Below, piece by piece: positions 11,899-24,214 of a DNA stretch of 64,000 bases; within the stretch, counting starts at the first letter, position 1, and the number at the start of each line of letters is the position of its first letter. The notes under the pieces were generated by a model that saw only the letters and a program-made list of their open reading frames with translations, did no database searches and was not told where the DNA came from. The DNA comes from Antilocapra americana (Eukaryota; Chordata; Mammalia; Artiodactyla; Antilocapridae): contig ML664161.1 of NCBI GenBank assembly GCA_007570785.1, forward strand, positions 44,354,418 through 44,418,417, written 5' to 3'. A program made the position numbers and the translations under genes.

Positions 11899-12593
11899 CT
11901 GGAGGAAGAACAGGGATGCAGTGATGAGCTGACCCCTCCAAGAAGCCAACAGCACGATGTGCTCAGAAGTGCAGCACCCAGGCAGCCTTTAGGAGCTGAG
12001 CCATCCAGAGAGGGGCTGATCCTTCTCTGAAGAAACTCTGCTGACCTTAGGTCCAGTCCCTAGCCTGGCCTGGTTCCCAGAAGGTAGACTGGAGTGGCAG
12101 TATGGTGGGACGACAAGAGCTCAAGCTTTGAACTTGAATAAGACCTGCATCTGGATCCCAGTGCCACTGCTTCTGAGCCAGGTGACTTTAGCCTTTTGGA
12201 GTCTCAGTTTCTTATCTGTAAAATGGGACTAATAATATTGGTCTCACAGCGTTGCTGGGAAGCTTACACACAATGTATGTAAACTGCTGGCTGTAACCCC
12301 ATATAATAAGTGCTCAATAAAGGCAGTTCAGTTATTACTGTTATTCTCCCCTAGCATATGTTTGAAATGATTAAAACAGCAAAGTAACAACCAATATGAT
12401 GTAATTAAGCTCATTTCTCATCTCATATTATTGAACATGTCCCTGAAGTTCAGTGGGAAGGAAATGCTCTTTGAAATCCAGGAGGAAGAAGGCCTTTTTA
12501 GAAGGTCCTTGTCAAATGCTGATGATTCTCTCTGACACTAGGGGCAAAGTGCTCCTCCTAGGGAGCCTCAGAGAAATCAAGGAAAACACTCAC
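11899..12593 (-). other. BOC intron between signal-peptide and Ig1 exons
   Basis: A 695-nt phase-1 intron, with GTGAGT donor at 12588-12593 and CAG acceptor ending at 11899. A plus-oriented MIR fills its middle (about 12099-12350). The rest has no recognised element. Confidence 0.9.
12099..12350 (+). mobile_element. MIR SINE
   Basis: Nearly full MIR: GCCACTGCTTCTGAGCCAGG, GAGTCTCAGTTTCTTATCTG, TAAAATGGGACTAATAATA and AAGTGCTCAATAAAGG. It lies inside the short BOC intron. Confidence 0.9.
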
Positions 12594-12690
12594 TCAGGTC
12601 CGCGAGGCAGCCCGCCACAGCCAAGAGGAGGCAGGCAAGTGTGACCTTGGGCTGCTTTCCTCTCTGCGTCGTCATCATCCCACGAGGCAT
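12594..12690 (-). CDS. BOC: BOC coding exon: start codon and signal peptide
   Basis: Codes for residues 1-32 plus the first base of codon 33. The start MPRGMMTTQRGKQPKV is followed by a hydrophobic signal core, TLACLLLAVAGCLA, with probable cleavage after Ala, so the mature protein would begin near Asp-Leu-Asn-Glu. I chose the ATG at 12690 because an in-frame TGA lies only 9 nt upstream, position -3 is A, and the protein matches the mammalian BOC N-terminus. The exon ends in GACCTGA directly before a consensus donor GTGAGT (12588-12593). The leftover A joins AT from the next exon to make Asn. The same exon continues upstream as 5' UTR to an acceptor at 12773. This peptide directs the receptor into the secretory pathway. 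Confidence 0.93.
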
Positions 12691-12772
12691 GCTGCGTCAC
12701 AAGGGTCCAAAGCCAATGTCCCAGAAGCCACCAGAGTCACTCAGAGGTACCACAATCCCCTGCCATGCTCTG
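12691..12772 (-). other. BOC: BOC exon 3, 5' UTR part
   Basis: This is the non-coding start of the exon that carries the main ATG. It is preceded on the minus strand by a strong polypyrimidine tract and acceptor (TTTCTCTCTCTCTTTCTCAC then AG, about 12773-12798). An upstream ATG at 12766 opens a 9-codon frame ending at 12737. The stop (12741-12743) of a longer uORF begun in exon 2 also falls here. An in-frame TGA lies 9 nt before the main start. The boundary comes from the splice signal and not from transcript data. Confidence 0.85.
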
Positions 12773-13216
12773 CTGTGAGAAAGAGAGAGAGAAAGGGCCG
12801 TGGCGAGAATGCCTGGGACACCTCCCAAAGTGTGGACCTGGCGGGACTGCCGGAAAACCACGGAACACAATATGCCATTTCTTATCTGAAATAAGCTGCT
12901 TCTGAGTTGCCCCTCTGAGCTGGAAGGTGATGTCATGGTAAGAATGCCAGAGCCTTGCCCAGGGCACCCACAGCCACAAGGACAAGAGAGCCCCGCAGAT
13001 GGAGAGGCTGAGACCTGCAGCCATGTCCCAGGCTGAGCACACAGAATGTCCAGCAACAGTGCTGGAAAGGAGGCAGGATATTTTCACCATGTCCCTGCAG
13101 GAGCCCAGGTGTCCTCAGCCACACGGCTCGCCGTGCCATTAATACGGGCCACTGTGCCTAGCACTGTCGCAGGCATAATGAATGAACCCTGCGTCCCTCA
13201 TTTAGGTGACGTTACT

Positions 13217-13420
13217 AACACCCCCAGGTGGTACAGAGGTAAAGAATCTGCCTGCCAATGCAGGAGACATGGGTTTGATGCCTGATCTGGGAAGATCCCC
13301 TGGAGAAGCAAATGACAACCCACTCCAATATTCTTGCCTGAAAAATCCCAGGGACAGAGGAAACTGGTGGCTACAGTCCATGGGACTGCAAAGAGTCAGA
13401 GGTGACTGAGCGACTGATAC
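13217..13420 (+). mobile_element. Bov-tA SINE
   Basis: Forward copy with AGGTAAAGAATCTGCCTGCC, GAAGATCCCCTGGAGAAGC and the tail GAGGTGACTGAGCGACTGA. A 217-codon open frame starting at 13402 begins in this tail and is not a gene. Confidence 0.94.
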
Positions 13421-14869
13421 AACCACTACGACTAATAAGTAACATCCCTAAAGTCTCCAAGGCTCATGAAAGATCTACTTCAACTCACACCAGCTCTTCA
13501 CCAACATCTCTGTCAACATTCTTTGATTCCTGGAACCAACCAACCCTCCTCGGCTTGTCTGTAACCTCTGCACCCCTAGACACAAACATAGACAAAAAAA
13601 AAAAAAATCACATATCAGCCAAGGCCCATGTTCTCTCTGCCCCTGGTGCTGAAATTCTAGTGTTTTCCATCTCTACAAAGTCTACTCCTGAGAGTGTGTT
13701 GCGCCTCCACCCAGAACATGTCCCTGGGGTCCAGACTTCACTGTTCCTCCAGCCACTGGATGACAGATCTCAGCTATCAGCCACTCTCTTCTTGCCTGCT
13801 GAGAATTTTAATTCCTCCTCTTCCACAATATTATTTTTTCATGCCTCGTTTAGGCTACGGTGTTTAAAGGATTCATCATCAAAATCACAGAGAGGCGAAT
13901 GTATGCACACTTCTGTCACAGCCCAAACCACAATCTTGCTTCTCTGCTTTTCACTGCTCTATGAAGTACATGAGACCAATGTGGAAGATGTGCCAACATC
14001 CCATGAGGCAGGAAGACTTCAGAGTTTCAGGTCCCCGCAGGCAGCATCACAATGACCTAGGCAGTGGATGCATCTTCCTGAATCATGCACATGTGGCAGT
14101 TTTCATAATTATTTCCAGGAGGGTGACTTAGATTCAAAGTGCTATCTCTTTTGGACCAGTTATCTAACCAGCAACTCTTTCCAAAACTTACAGTCAACAG
14201 TGAAAACTCAGAGGCGGGTTAAGCTGCCCAACTGAGAGCTGTGTTAGCTCTGCAGTCTCTAGAGTTCTGGCTACCTGCATGGGCTGGTGTCAGAGCCTGT
14301 CTTGGGCCTTTCAACCCCCATCGCTCCTCACACAGGGGCTGAAGGTTGGGCTTGAGGCTCTTGCTCTGTGCTAGGAAGTACTTAAGATCTGCCTAAACCT
14401 TTCCCTTCTCCATGTTCCTCTAGCTCTTCAACTTTTCACCTGGCTGCTGAGTGAACAGGGCTATATAGCTCTGTCCCACAAACACCCCTCCAAACCAGAT
14501 CTTGAACCCAGCTGTACACTGGGGTTTGCAATGTTTTCTAGGAAAGAGTGCTTTCCCCTTGAGTTTTTAATCCTTCCCTTTGCCTTGTATCCTTGACATC
14601 AGGGGACCCCCACCCCCAAGTCTCCTCCACTGTTCTGGAAAAGGACAGGAACATTTTCTAAAAGAGGTTTGAAAGAAAAATGTTAAACTTTTGCTGACAA
14701 GTATTTTTCTTCTAGGTGTAGAGAGAGTTTCTGCTCTTTTCCAGACAATCCAATAGATCACTGTGTCATGCTGTTAGATCAGTGAAATGAAAGAAAGCTG
14801 CTAAGGATGCAAGCATGACTGGGGAAGGCATGCCTGTTACCACTACAGGTACGTGGTTAGCTCTTTTCA

Positions 14870-15060
14870 TGAGGTATTCTTTTAATCTTCAGAATCACTC
14901 TATAAGATGGGGACCATTATCCCCATTTTATAGGCAAGGAAATTGAGTTCCAGAGGGTAAGTAACTAGCCCAAGGTCATATAACTGTAGGCCTGGAATGA
15001 GACCAGGCTGGGCTCATTCCAAAGTTCTGTGCTTTTAACCACAGTAGTAGCCTTTTCATG
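14870..15060 (-). mobile_element. MIR SINE remnant
   Basis: Reversed MIR core: TATCCCCATTTTATAGGCAA, GGAAATTGAG, GGTAAGTAACTAGCCCAAGG and TTCTGTGCTTTTAACCAC. Confidence 0.85.
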
Positions 15061-17128
15061 TTTTTTTCCTACCAGCTCTCTGCACCCAGTGGGTGCTTAA
15101 TGAACTGAGTCTGAACAGGATGAGGTAGAGCAATGAGGAATTTTAACAGTGTAAAATTTTAATTTTTAGATTTCTGAATCCGTTTGTTAAAGAAAAGTTC
15201 ATTAATACAGTTACATACAAAAACCAAAAAGCAAAGCTTTGGTGTCCAAATACTAGTTTTAACCATCCAGATAGTAGTTTTAATTCTCTACTTTCCCTCA
15301 ATGAAATAACTTATTTATCTAGAATATGGCATGAGTGACCAGTTATAGGATTTTAGGAAACTTGCTTGCTCATGACCTGCTCTTTTCATGCCCCAAGAAA
15401 GGAGGAAGGGAGGGAAGGAGGTGGCAGGGAGACAGAATGAAGACAAAGTAATAAAGGGCAGGAAGAAGACGAGCCGACAGAGGAGGAAAGGACGGCTGTG
15501 TCTTATCCTAGGGCACGGTGGCCACGGAGGTGTTTGGGTTGTAAAGTCGACAGAGGTTTCACTGAGGAAATTCAGCCTAGACCCCCTCCTGCTTAACAGC
15601 CAAACAATTCCTGTTACTTCTGCACCCTGCATGATTTATAAGGTACAAAATGGAAACAGACCTCACTACTAGTGCCAGCCACACCATCCTGCTTTTAAAA
15701 GCAACAAGGAGGAAAGAATGCAGCTGGGGAGGGAGGAGAGTGAGGAAGCAGGTGTCCACAGAGGGAGAAAGGAGTTAACTCATGAACCCCCATGACAGGG
15801 TTGTAAGCAGGTACCCCCTCAATGAGCCCAAAGAGGACATGTGGGGTCTCCTTCGTGTAAAAGAGAAACTGTGACAACAGTATGGAGGTGGAGGGATCTC
15901 CGCAGCCTATGATGCATCTTATTCAGCAGCTGGGGAAACTGAGCTACTTCCTGGACCAAGTGACCTAGAGGGCTTGGTCTAGAAAAATAGTTGCAAAAAT
16001 AGAGATTTCTGAGAACTTTTTTTTCTAATGATAAAAAAAGGCAAGTGAGGCTTAACTGGAGTACCTAATTGCAGCCTAACTTTGCCCCACTGTGAAATGA
16101 ACAAGGTACAATTTCAAAGTTGGGTGAAGGCAATAGTAAGGCCTGTTATTTTTCTTGGCAATGCAAAGTCTGTGTAGATCCTTATTTTCTCTGCATATTC
16201 TCAGGAAAAGAGAGCAAGAAAAACAAAAATCAGAAGCAGAGCAAAGGGAAAATGAATTCTTGACATGACTTCCTCACTGAGGCCTAGGTATTTTCTATTT
16301 TTAAGGGTTATTTGAACATGAAAAATAAAAGAAAATGCATCCAAGAAGCTGAACTGCTGACATACATGTTCCCACTGAAATAATCTCCAAGCAGACGTTT
16401 CTGAAACTTTCCAAAAACAACAGCAGCAGAATACACGTCTAAGGTTGAGACCAAGCACGAGAAATTACAGCCTTGGAGTATTTATTTTGCGAGAGAAAAT
16501 TACAAACAACCGAGAGTTGATCATCAGCTGGAGGAGGCCAGCTCCACCTTCTCCCAAGAGGACTGGCGGAAGCGAGAGTGAGGCAGGGGCATCCAAGGCC
16601 ACATGTCAACCCCGGTCAGCCAGACACTGTAGCTCTCGCAGAGAGAAGCCTCCACCATCTAAAATGCCAAACACCCGCTATGGATGTCCTGTGACCAACA
16701 AAAGGAGGAGTTGCACAGGAGAGGAGTAGAAGCACAGAGCTTCCTTCTTTGGAAGGCAGCTGTGCTCAGCACTCTACCACCAATGCTGCATGAGAGTCTT
16801 TCTTAAAAACACCCTGTCAGGGGCAAGAATGAGATCTGACAATGTTCTCATTCCATTGGCTGATGGGGGCTGGCTAGATGAAAAAAGAAATATTCTTGAC
16901 CCCAAGTTACATTTTTTCCATATGTTCGCAACTCTGTGGTGTTAAGACAGGCCTTTCCCAAGGCAGAGAGAAGTTTTGCCCTGAGAAGGTGAAGCTGAGT
17001 GCCTGGATGGTACGGGCTGGCAGCCCTCGGTCTCAAGAAGGAAGGTGGTCCTAGTGCACAGAAGAGTGACACTAGGGAAATCTTGGGCAGACAAGTGAAC
17101 TGGATTCTCAGACAGCTGAATACGTGAC

Positions 17129-17403
17129 TGTAGGCAGTGGCACCCCACTCCAGGACTCTTGCCTGGAGAATCCCATGGATGGAGGAGCCTCGTGGGCTGC
17201 AGTCCATGGGGTCTCGAACAGTCGGACGACTGAGCGACTTCGCTTTCACTTTTCACTTTCATGCACTGGAGAAGGAAATGGCAGCCTACTCCAGTGTTCT
17301 TGCCTGGAGAATCCCAGGGACGGGGGAGCCTGGTGGGCTGCCGTCTATGGGGTCACACAGAGTCGGACACTACTGACGTGACTTAGCAGTAGCAGCAGCA
17401 GGC
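17129..17403 (+). mobile_element. Bov-A2 dimeric SINE
   Basis: Two Bov-A units in tandem, each with the word CACTCCAG (or TACTCCAG) through GAGAATCCCA and a CGGACGACTGAGCGAC or CGGACACTACTGACGTG end. They are joined by a CTTTCACTTTTCACTTTC linker. The copy ends in an AGC-rich stretch (AGCAGTAGCAGCAGCAGG), typical of Bov-A2. Confidence 0.95.
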
Positions 17404-17517
17404 AGATGGAAGAGCATTTAAGAAAGGGATTTTTTTTTTTTAACAAAGAAACCTTTTACCCACAGATGTAACTAAAGGGAAATATTTTAAATTAGGAGGG
17501 ACCTGAAGAAACAATAG

Positions 17518-17738
17518 GACTTCCCGGGTGGCGCTAGTGGTAAAGAACCTGCCTGCCTATGCAGGAGACATAAGTGGTTCAATCCCTGGGTAGGGAAGAT
17601 CCCCTGGAGGAGGGCATGGCAGCCCACTCCAGTGTTCTTGCCTGGAGAATCCCATGGACAGAGGAGCCTGGTGGGCTACAGTCCTTAGGGTTGCAAAGAG
17701 TCAGACATGACTGAAGCAACTTAGCACACACGCATGGA
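17518..17738 (+). mobile_element. Bov-tA SINE
   Basis: Forward full-length copy starting GGACTTCCCGGGTGGCGC, with AGAACCTGCCTGCCTATGCA and ending GACATGACTGAAGCAACTTA. Confidence 0.95.
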
Positions 17739-18084
17739 CGAGGAAAAGATAATACCTCAGGAGAACACCTAACAGGTATCTGGTGTTCTAAATGAGGAAA
17801 GCCAGGTGCAGAGAAGTTGATGGACAGTCTCCCAACTAAGAATAGGGATCCAGGACTTCAAGTCAGGTCGCCGATGCCTGGTCCAACGCTCTTACTATCT
17901 GAATCACATTAACCAACTGCTTTAAACTGCTTTTAGAACTAAATTCAGAATGTTTTTGAATTTACTTCCTTAGCATAAAAATGTTACCTGGATCATTATC
18001 TACAACAGTAACTTTCTGTGTGGTCATTTTCATTCTTTTGCCATTTAGATTCCAATCTAGAACAATCTCTTATTCTTCACAAGA

Positions 18085-18480
18085 ATGCCTTTGATAGAAT
18101 TTTCTGCAATGATGAAAATGTTCTATATTTGTACTGTCCAAACTGCTAGGTAGCCCCTGGCACTTGTGGCAGTTAAGTACTTAAAGTGTGGCTAATGTTT
18201 GCAGTGCTAAGTCGCTTTAGTCATATCTGACTCTTTGTGACCCCATGGACTGTAGTCTGCCAGGCTCCCCTGTCCATGGGATTCTCCAGGCAAGAATACT
18301 GGAGTGTTTGCTGTGTCCTCCTCCAGAGGATCTTCCCCACCCAGGGATCGAAACTCGTCTCTTAAATCTCCTGCCTTGGCAGGTGGGTTCTTTACCTGCC
18401 AATGGAAGACTAAAGAAATGAATTTTTAGTTTTACATTAACCAATAGGGCCAATGGTTACCACATTAGGCAATACAGTTC
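18085..18480. mobile_element. Old palindromic DNA-transposon remnant split by a SINE
   Basis: The left part has TTCTGCAATGATGAAAATGT, TCTATATTTGTACTGTCC and CTTAAAGTGTGGCTAATG. The right part (18415-18480) has GAATTTTTAGTTTTACATTA, GGTTACCACATTAGGCAATA and CAGTTC. Together they match the layout of a common palindromic mammalian DNA repeat that I cannot name with certainty. The Bov-tA at 18200-18405 interrupts it. Confidence 0.6.
18200..18405 (-). mobile_element. Bov-tA SINE inside an older element
   Basis: Reverse copy from GTGCTAAGTCGCTTTAGTCA to GGTTCTTTACCTGCCAATGG. The head is slightly degraded, and the copy carries a short extra TCTTAAATC near 18360. Confidence 0.93.
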
Positions 18481-18732
18481 AACACTAGTATCTGGAACAT
18501 CTACCCAGACCACTCTGAGATCACACAGGGGAGAACAACAGTGGTTAGATGGTCCTAAGTATGCGTCACGCTCTAGTCAGCCTCTGATATATTTCTAGCT
18601 TATTCCTTATCCAAAGTTTGTGCATGTGTTTGCTATTAAAAAAAAAAAAAAAAAAACTATGTGTACTGTGACATTAGTATAACTACTGGGAAGAAAAAAA
18701 TATCACCGTGACCTATCCTATAGAAGACCATC

Positions 18733-18850
18733 TCCGTGGACATGAACTTGAGCCAACTCCGGGAGACAGTGGAGACCAGAGGAGGAGTCTGGCAGGCCAC
18801 AGTCCATGAGGTCACCGTCAGACATGACTTAGCGACGGAACAACAACAAA
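18733..18850 (+). mobile_element. BovB LINE 3' end fragment
   Basis: Words of the BovB terminus: GTGGACATGAACTTGAGCC, AACTCCGGGAGACAGTGGAG, GGCCACAGTCCATGAGGTCA and CATGACTTAGCGACGGAAC, ending in ACAACAACAA. Strongly 5'-truncated. Confidence 0.85.
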
Positions 18851-19919
18851 TGCAAGGTACTGTACTAGAAGATGGATTCCGTCCCGAGAAGCTTAAAATA
18901 AAGCTTGGAACATGAGTCAATCAGTGCAAACATCCATTAACTCCTCATTTCGCAGCCTGCTCTGCAGTTGGCTTAGGGCCGCCTGACCATGAGACCATGC
19001 CGGCCATGGATGTGTAAGAGCATGGTCTGTGTTATTTCCAGGCCAAGACAGTTAAGAGGTAAAGAACAGGGGGCTGCTTCTCTCTCCTTCCACTGCCAAT
19101 GGACCACATCCCATGTTTCAGAAAGCATGGCTACAAGATGGAAGAAGACAGCACAGTCTACAATAGGAGAATAAATCATTGTTGCATAGAACCACTGAAG
19201 TTTTGAGATTACGCTCATCTAACAATTTTAGCATTATTTACTCCAAAACCTTAATGGGTCACCGATTTAGTCACAAACGGGAAGTGGCAAATGAGATCAG
19301 AGGGAGGAAAGCATTTTCAATTTTAGGCCTTCAGAAAAAGTTTTTCTGGATATATGCGTTTGAAACTGGGCTTTCTGAGATATGCATATAAAAAGAGCTG
19401 GAGGGCACTGCGGGGTGGGGGGTGGAGGGGGGAGGGTGACACTAACCTGGTGGGAACGGTCTGTTTGGAGGCTGGTGTCTCAAGTAGACACTTCTCTTCA
19501 ACAGTGGTCTCCTTTCTGATTTTGCTCCCTCATGAGAAAAATATTCTGGGCAAATATCCCCAATACACACATATTTATTTACAAATAAAATGCACATACT
19601 GCCAAACTAAAATTTAAGAGTAGGTAAAAGTGAAACCATATTTTAATGACATGTTAATCACGACTGTCTTATAATATCATTAAGCTAGTACTTTAAGGCA
19701 GAAAGCCTACTTAGGATTAGATTCATCATTAATGATATGGATGTAATCTCTTTCAAAGGTACTGCTTGAAAGTTAATTCGTTGAGTTCTCATCAGATGTG
19801 ATTCCACTGTTACTGTTTTTACCTGCTAATGTGACTTGAAAAGGGTCAGCTCTGCTGTTTTCATACTGTTTGCCTTTGCCTGGAGTATCAGCATACTCTT
19901 CAACCTAGTTTCTTTGCAG

Positions 19920-19948
19920 CAATCTCTTCAAGCCACTTGAAGAGATTG
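19920..19948. repeat. Perfect 13-bp inverted repeat (hairpin)
   Basis: Arms CAATCTCTTCAAG (19920-19932) and CTTGAAGAGATTG (19936-19948) are separated by CCA. No known element is recognised around it. Confidence 0.9.
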
Positions 19949-21461
19949 TGAGGGTTAATTTAGTTAAAACTAAATAATAAAATCTGTAAATCCACTTAAC
20001 AGAAAACAGGAGAGCTGGGGAGTGAATGATTAATGGAATGAGGGCCCTGCTGTCAGGCCTTCTGAGCAATGAGGCTCTCTGCTGTGCCACGTCACCACCC
20101 AGTGTACAGACTAAAAGAACGACTGTCAATCCTGATACTAAATATCAGAAAAATGGAATATCTTTCCTATTCCTTCTGTGAACAGAAATAAACCTTTAAA
20201 AGAATCTCTACTATTTTCTTCCAGTGCCCTAATGGAATATCTTGTATTTCCCCTTTGGAGTTTGCAGCCCACTTTGGAGACCATTCTAGAGGAATGAAAA
20301 GGGGCTAGGGAAGAAATTGAGATTGGGTCATGCCGCAGAAGACTAGGAAGAAGAGATGGAAATTAACATTGTAGGCAGAAGGGAGCTATGATGGTTCTGA
20401 GAAGGCGAGTATATAATCAGAGGCACTTTGAGGATATTAGCTAATCCCAATTCACACCAAACCCCAAATTTTAAAACAAGCTGCTAACCAACATGGACAG
20501 AGCTTCTTTCTTCTCTGGGAGGTAGATTCCTTTACCATCCAGGCAAGGGAAAAGGAAGAGCCTGGACACAGTATCTGGGAGGAATCCCCCTCAGAAAGAA
20601 GTTACTTCTGCCTTCAAGTAAAGAGAAGGTCTGGTCTCTTGATTTGCCCACTAGACAATTTAATCCTCTCTCACCTCAGCTGTATGAGGAAAAAGTTACT
20701 AAGGGATCTCATTTCTTTGTCACATATATCTTTTCCTGAAATGGCCTCATTTCCTCAAAGAGATTTTTTTAAATCTACCTTTAAAGAGAGAAAGATGGGA
20801 GGAAAAAATTCTACAAACCTTATTGCCAAAGTGGAAAAAAGAGAGAAAAGGAAAACCACTTTCTTTCTTCCACACTAGCTTCTCACTCCCCCCACCCCTA
20901 TTCCATATAAATTCAATTTGACAACCCTGCTAATTGGATAAACGCAGCTCCTACACTCCTATAAGGCCATTCCCTTTTCTTTTTTTTTGTTTTTGGAGGG
21001 CTCAAAACAGGGTGATTGTGCTGTTCTTTAACACGAATTCCATCTGCTTTATTTCTCTCTCTCCATTCAGGGCTCCTCTTGAATATTTATGAGGCCTTTC
21101 CTCCTTGCCTATCCCTTCCACCCCACCTCTACAGCCCTCCACCCCACACCTCCAGCCTCCTCTCCCTTCTCTCAGAGCAGGACAAAAACCTTCCAAATGG
21201 CTCCCCCTCCTTGCTTTAGATAAACACAGGCAGTGTCAAGTGTGAGGAGTAGGGGGAGGTGTGGAGGGGGTTCAACTGCCAGTCAAGCCCCCCGGCCTTC
21301 AATGAGGCCCAGGGGCCTCCCCTAATCTGCTGCATGCTTGCCATATGGGGGCTGTGTTGCCCAGGGAAACACTACCAGGCAGAACGGAGCTTAATAGAGT
21401 CCATATTCATTGTAATGCAGTGAGATAGCTCAAGGCACCACTGCCTCTTCGGTCCAGTTTC

Positions 21462-21534
21462 ATTCTTTCTCTTTTTCTCCCTTTTTCCTTCTTTCTCTTT
21501 TTCTCCCTTTTTCCTTCTTTCTTTCTTCCTTTTA
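21462..21534. repeat. Pyrimidine-rich tandem tract
   Basis: A 26-bp unit built of TTCTTTCTCTTTTTCTCCC plus TTTTTCC is present about 2.5 times on the plus strand, giving a long C/T-only run. Such tracts may adopt triplex structure. Confidence 0.88.
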
Positions 21535-23814
21535 AAAGGACTGGGTCCTGAGAGAGCTCTAATCTAGAGAGGTCTGAGCTGGCAGAAAGGCAGGAGGGAG
21601 GAAGTAAGGTGATGCTGAGACAGGGTCCCGGGGTTGGCAGCAAGAGTTGAGGAGTGGGAGCTCCCCAGAGAGCGGGGCAGCGTCTGTGCAGGGGCTGGGG
21701 CACGTGGTGTCGCAGGTGTGCGCAGTCCTGCACATGTGGAGAGACAGTATGGTGGGTGGGCATGGTCCACCCCGGCCTCGGGCCACAGAATCCTTTCTGT
21801 TTACTCAGCTTTCTTTGCCCAGGTACCCACCCCTCCCTCCCTTCCCCCAGCACCCAGCCCAGTCGATTGAAGGGCATTCAAGTCAGCAACACCTACCTCT
21901 CCGAGCTGTCAAGCCTGCAGTCAATTCCTAGCTCTCTACAGTTGCCTTGAAAAAGTCACAAATTGTGCAATGGGATGAAACCACTTTACAAATAAATAGC
22001 TGTAGGGGTTTGTAAAGGAGGTCACACCAGCCTGCCAAGCTGGGGTCTACTTTCTCCCCCGGCTGGCCTGGTGCTGGCCGTGGTCTGCCACAGCCAGACT
22101 AAGGGCATATGGGGCCTCCAAGTCAATGGAGTGGGTGTCTAGCAGACGAAGCCTTGTCATGAGTATACTGGCCAGAAGTGAGACTTGGGGCTCCCTGAGA
22201 CCAGAGGTGATCTTTCCTCAGGGCTGAGAAGGGAAGGAGGGGAGAGATGGTGAGGAGAGAACAGAGTACATTTGTTTTACCTTCTCAGAAAAAACAAAAT
22301 TGGTGTTCAAGCTCTGACAGAATTCCTAAAGAATAAAGAATCAGTTTTGTAAGTTGTGAAACATAGGCTTTTGTTCTGTGACTGTGAAAAATCACAAATT
22401 TAGAATCAAGATAGAAAATAAAACCAAAGAAAGACTCTAAAAACTTTTACAATCTCTCCTACAGTTGAAATTTTAATCCCATGGTCTGGCACACAGGAAG
22501 AGCTCAGCAAATGGTTGTTGAAGGAATGAACCATGTACATGCTCCTAGAGTTGTACTAGCCCCAACCAAGAACTTGAAACTCCTAACCCAACTGACAACT
22601 ACAAGCAGGGTCTGGGTGGGTAACAATGGCTTTTATAAAAAGCAAAATGCTGTTGCACCTTTGCCAGGAATGCCCCTACCAGAGTGATGCTAGCACCTAC
22701 TATACAGGCCTTTTGTCACCTGCCTCACCCAAGGTCAAGCAGGCTAGGTCAGATAAAACTGTTCAAACCAAGGCAGATGCCAGTGCTTGCTGTGGTTTGT
22801 TTCTGTCCTCCAGCCTTGCTCTATTCTCCTCCCCACTGAAATGCCATCAAAAATCTGTGGTTTTTTAAGCTCAACCCCCAGGGCAGGTGGGGGGTTGTGT
22901 GTGAAATTGGGCAAGACTGTAGAAGAATATATAAAAGTTCTCATCATTTTTCTTTGCTTTTATCTTGATTCCAAGGTCCTGTATCCCAGCAACCCTTCAA
23001 GAAATGGTACAGTGGATATTTCCAGGGCCAGGTACACTATCAATTCCTAGTTCTAAAACCTAAATAGCATTTGGTTTTCTGAAATGTTACCCAGAAGTCA
23101 GTCTCAGCATCGTATCCCTCTAATCCATCATTAAGGTCTGAAGACCGCCAACCAGAGTAGGTGAAGACACACAACTGCACAGGGCTGACCAGGACCCTGG
23201 GCACTTGCGCTTCCTGCAAAGCAACCTTCCCCTCCAACTTCTGTTTCTATTGGAACAGAAGACTTCTGTACAGAGTCCTATTCCTGGTTTTTCTGATGCC
23301 ACACATTGCATGTGTTACAGACGAGTATGTGGGAACACCTGGGGGTCCCCACAAAGGAGCAAGTGGGAACAGCTGGGGTTCCGGTACAGATCAGTGCTGG
23401 AGTGCTTGGGGAGCTCGGCAGAGCGGCCCCACTCTTCCCAGCCCTCCCAGCAGTGAACACTTTGGTCAGTAATCTCACCACGACATGTGTGATGTGGCGA
23501 GACCAGGATGGCAGCTCTTCAAGAAAGCAGGGACAGCTTCTCTGGTCCAGACCAATACTTTGCATTTCACTGCTCAGAGGACCCCCACTAAAGACTTGCT
23601 TCTTCTCCAAACACAGACTCAAACCCATCTACTCTTCCCCAGACTTACCTAAAACCATGTGACAATGCACCACCCACTTAGCTGCCCAACCTGGGACTTG
23701 TCCCTGTCTCCAGCTTCCCCAACCACTCCCCTATCCCTCCCCCAGTATCTGATTGGTCCTGTGGACTCTAAGGCTGGTCAGAGCAACCAGAGGAACACCA
23801 TGTAAGCCACATAC

Positions 23815-24080
23815 AGTGTTTAAAATTTTCTAGTGGCCACACTGAAAAATCAGGTAGAAATCATTTTATAATACCTTTTTTAACACAATATATCCAGAAT
23901 ATTATCAACACATAGTCAATATAAACTTATTAATAGTGTTTTATAGTTTGTCTTATATCAAGTCTCCTAAATCTAGTGTACGTTTCCTATTTACTACATA
24001 CACTGGCGCAGACTAGCCACCACTCAGGCACTCAGGAGGCACATGCGTTAGTGTCTGAGTATCAGACAGTGCATGTTGAG
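23815..24080. mobile_element. Old DNA-transposon-like remnant
   Basis: Contains TTTAAAATTTTCTAGTGGCC, ACACTGAAAAATCAGGTAG, CACAATATATCCAGAATATT and GACTAGCCACCACTCAGGC. These words recur in a common old mammalian repeat whose name I cannot fix from sequence alone. Confidence 0.5.
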
Positions 24081-24179
24081 GGCCCTCAAACTGGCTCCCT
24101 GATTTTCCTCTGCCCAACTAACAAGGCTCCACATTGTCACCTACCTTCTTTCTAGAATATCAAGCTCAACCAAACAGAT

Positions 24180-24206
24180 GTCATCTTTACGTCTTGTAAA
24201 GATGAC
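24180..24206. repeat. Perfect 11-bp inverted repeat (hairpin)
   Basis: Arms GTCATCTTTAC (24180-24190) and GTAAAGATGAC (24196-24206) flank the loop GTCTT. Confidence 0.9.
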
Positions 24207-24214
24207 AAGTGAAC

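Noticed and set aside
13402..14055. 217-codon open frame on the plus strand
   Set aside because: Its start lies in the tail of a Bov-tA SINE, the protein is Ser/Thr-rich with no domain I recognise, and it includes a poly-Lys run from an A-tract. No splice or conservation signal seen.
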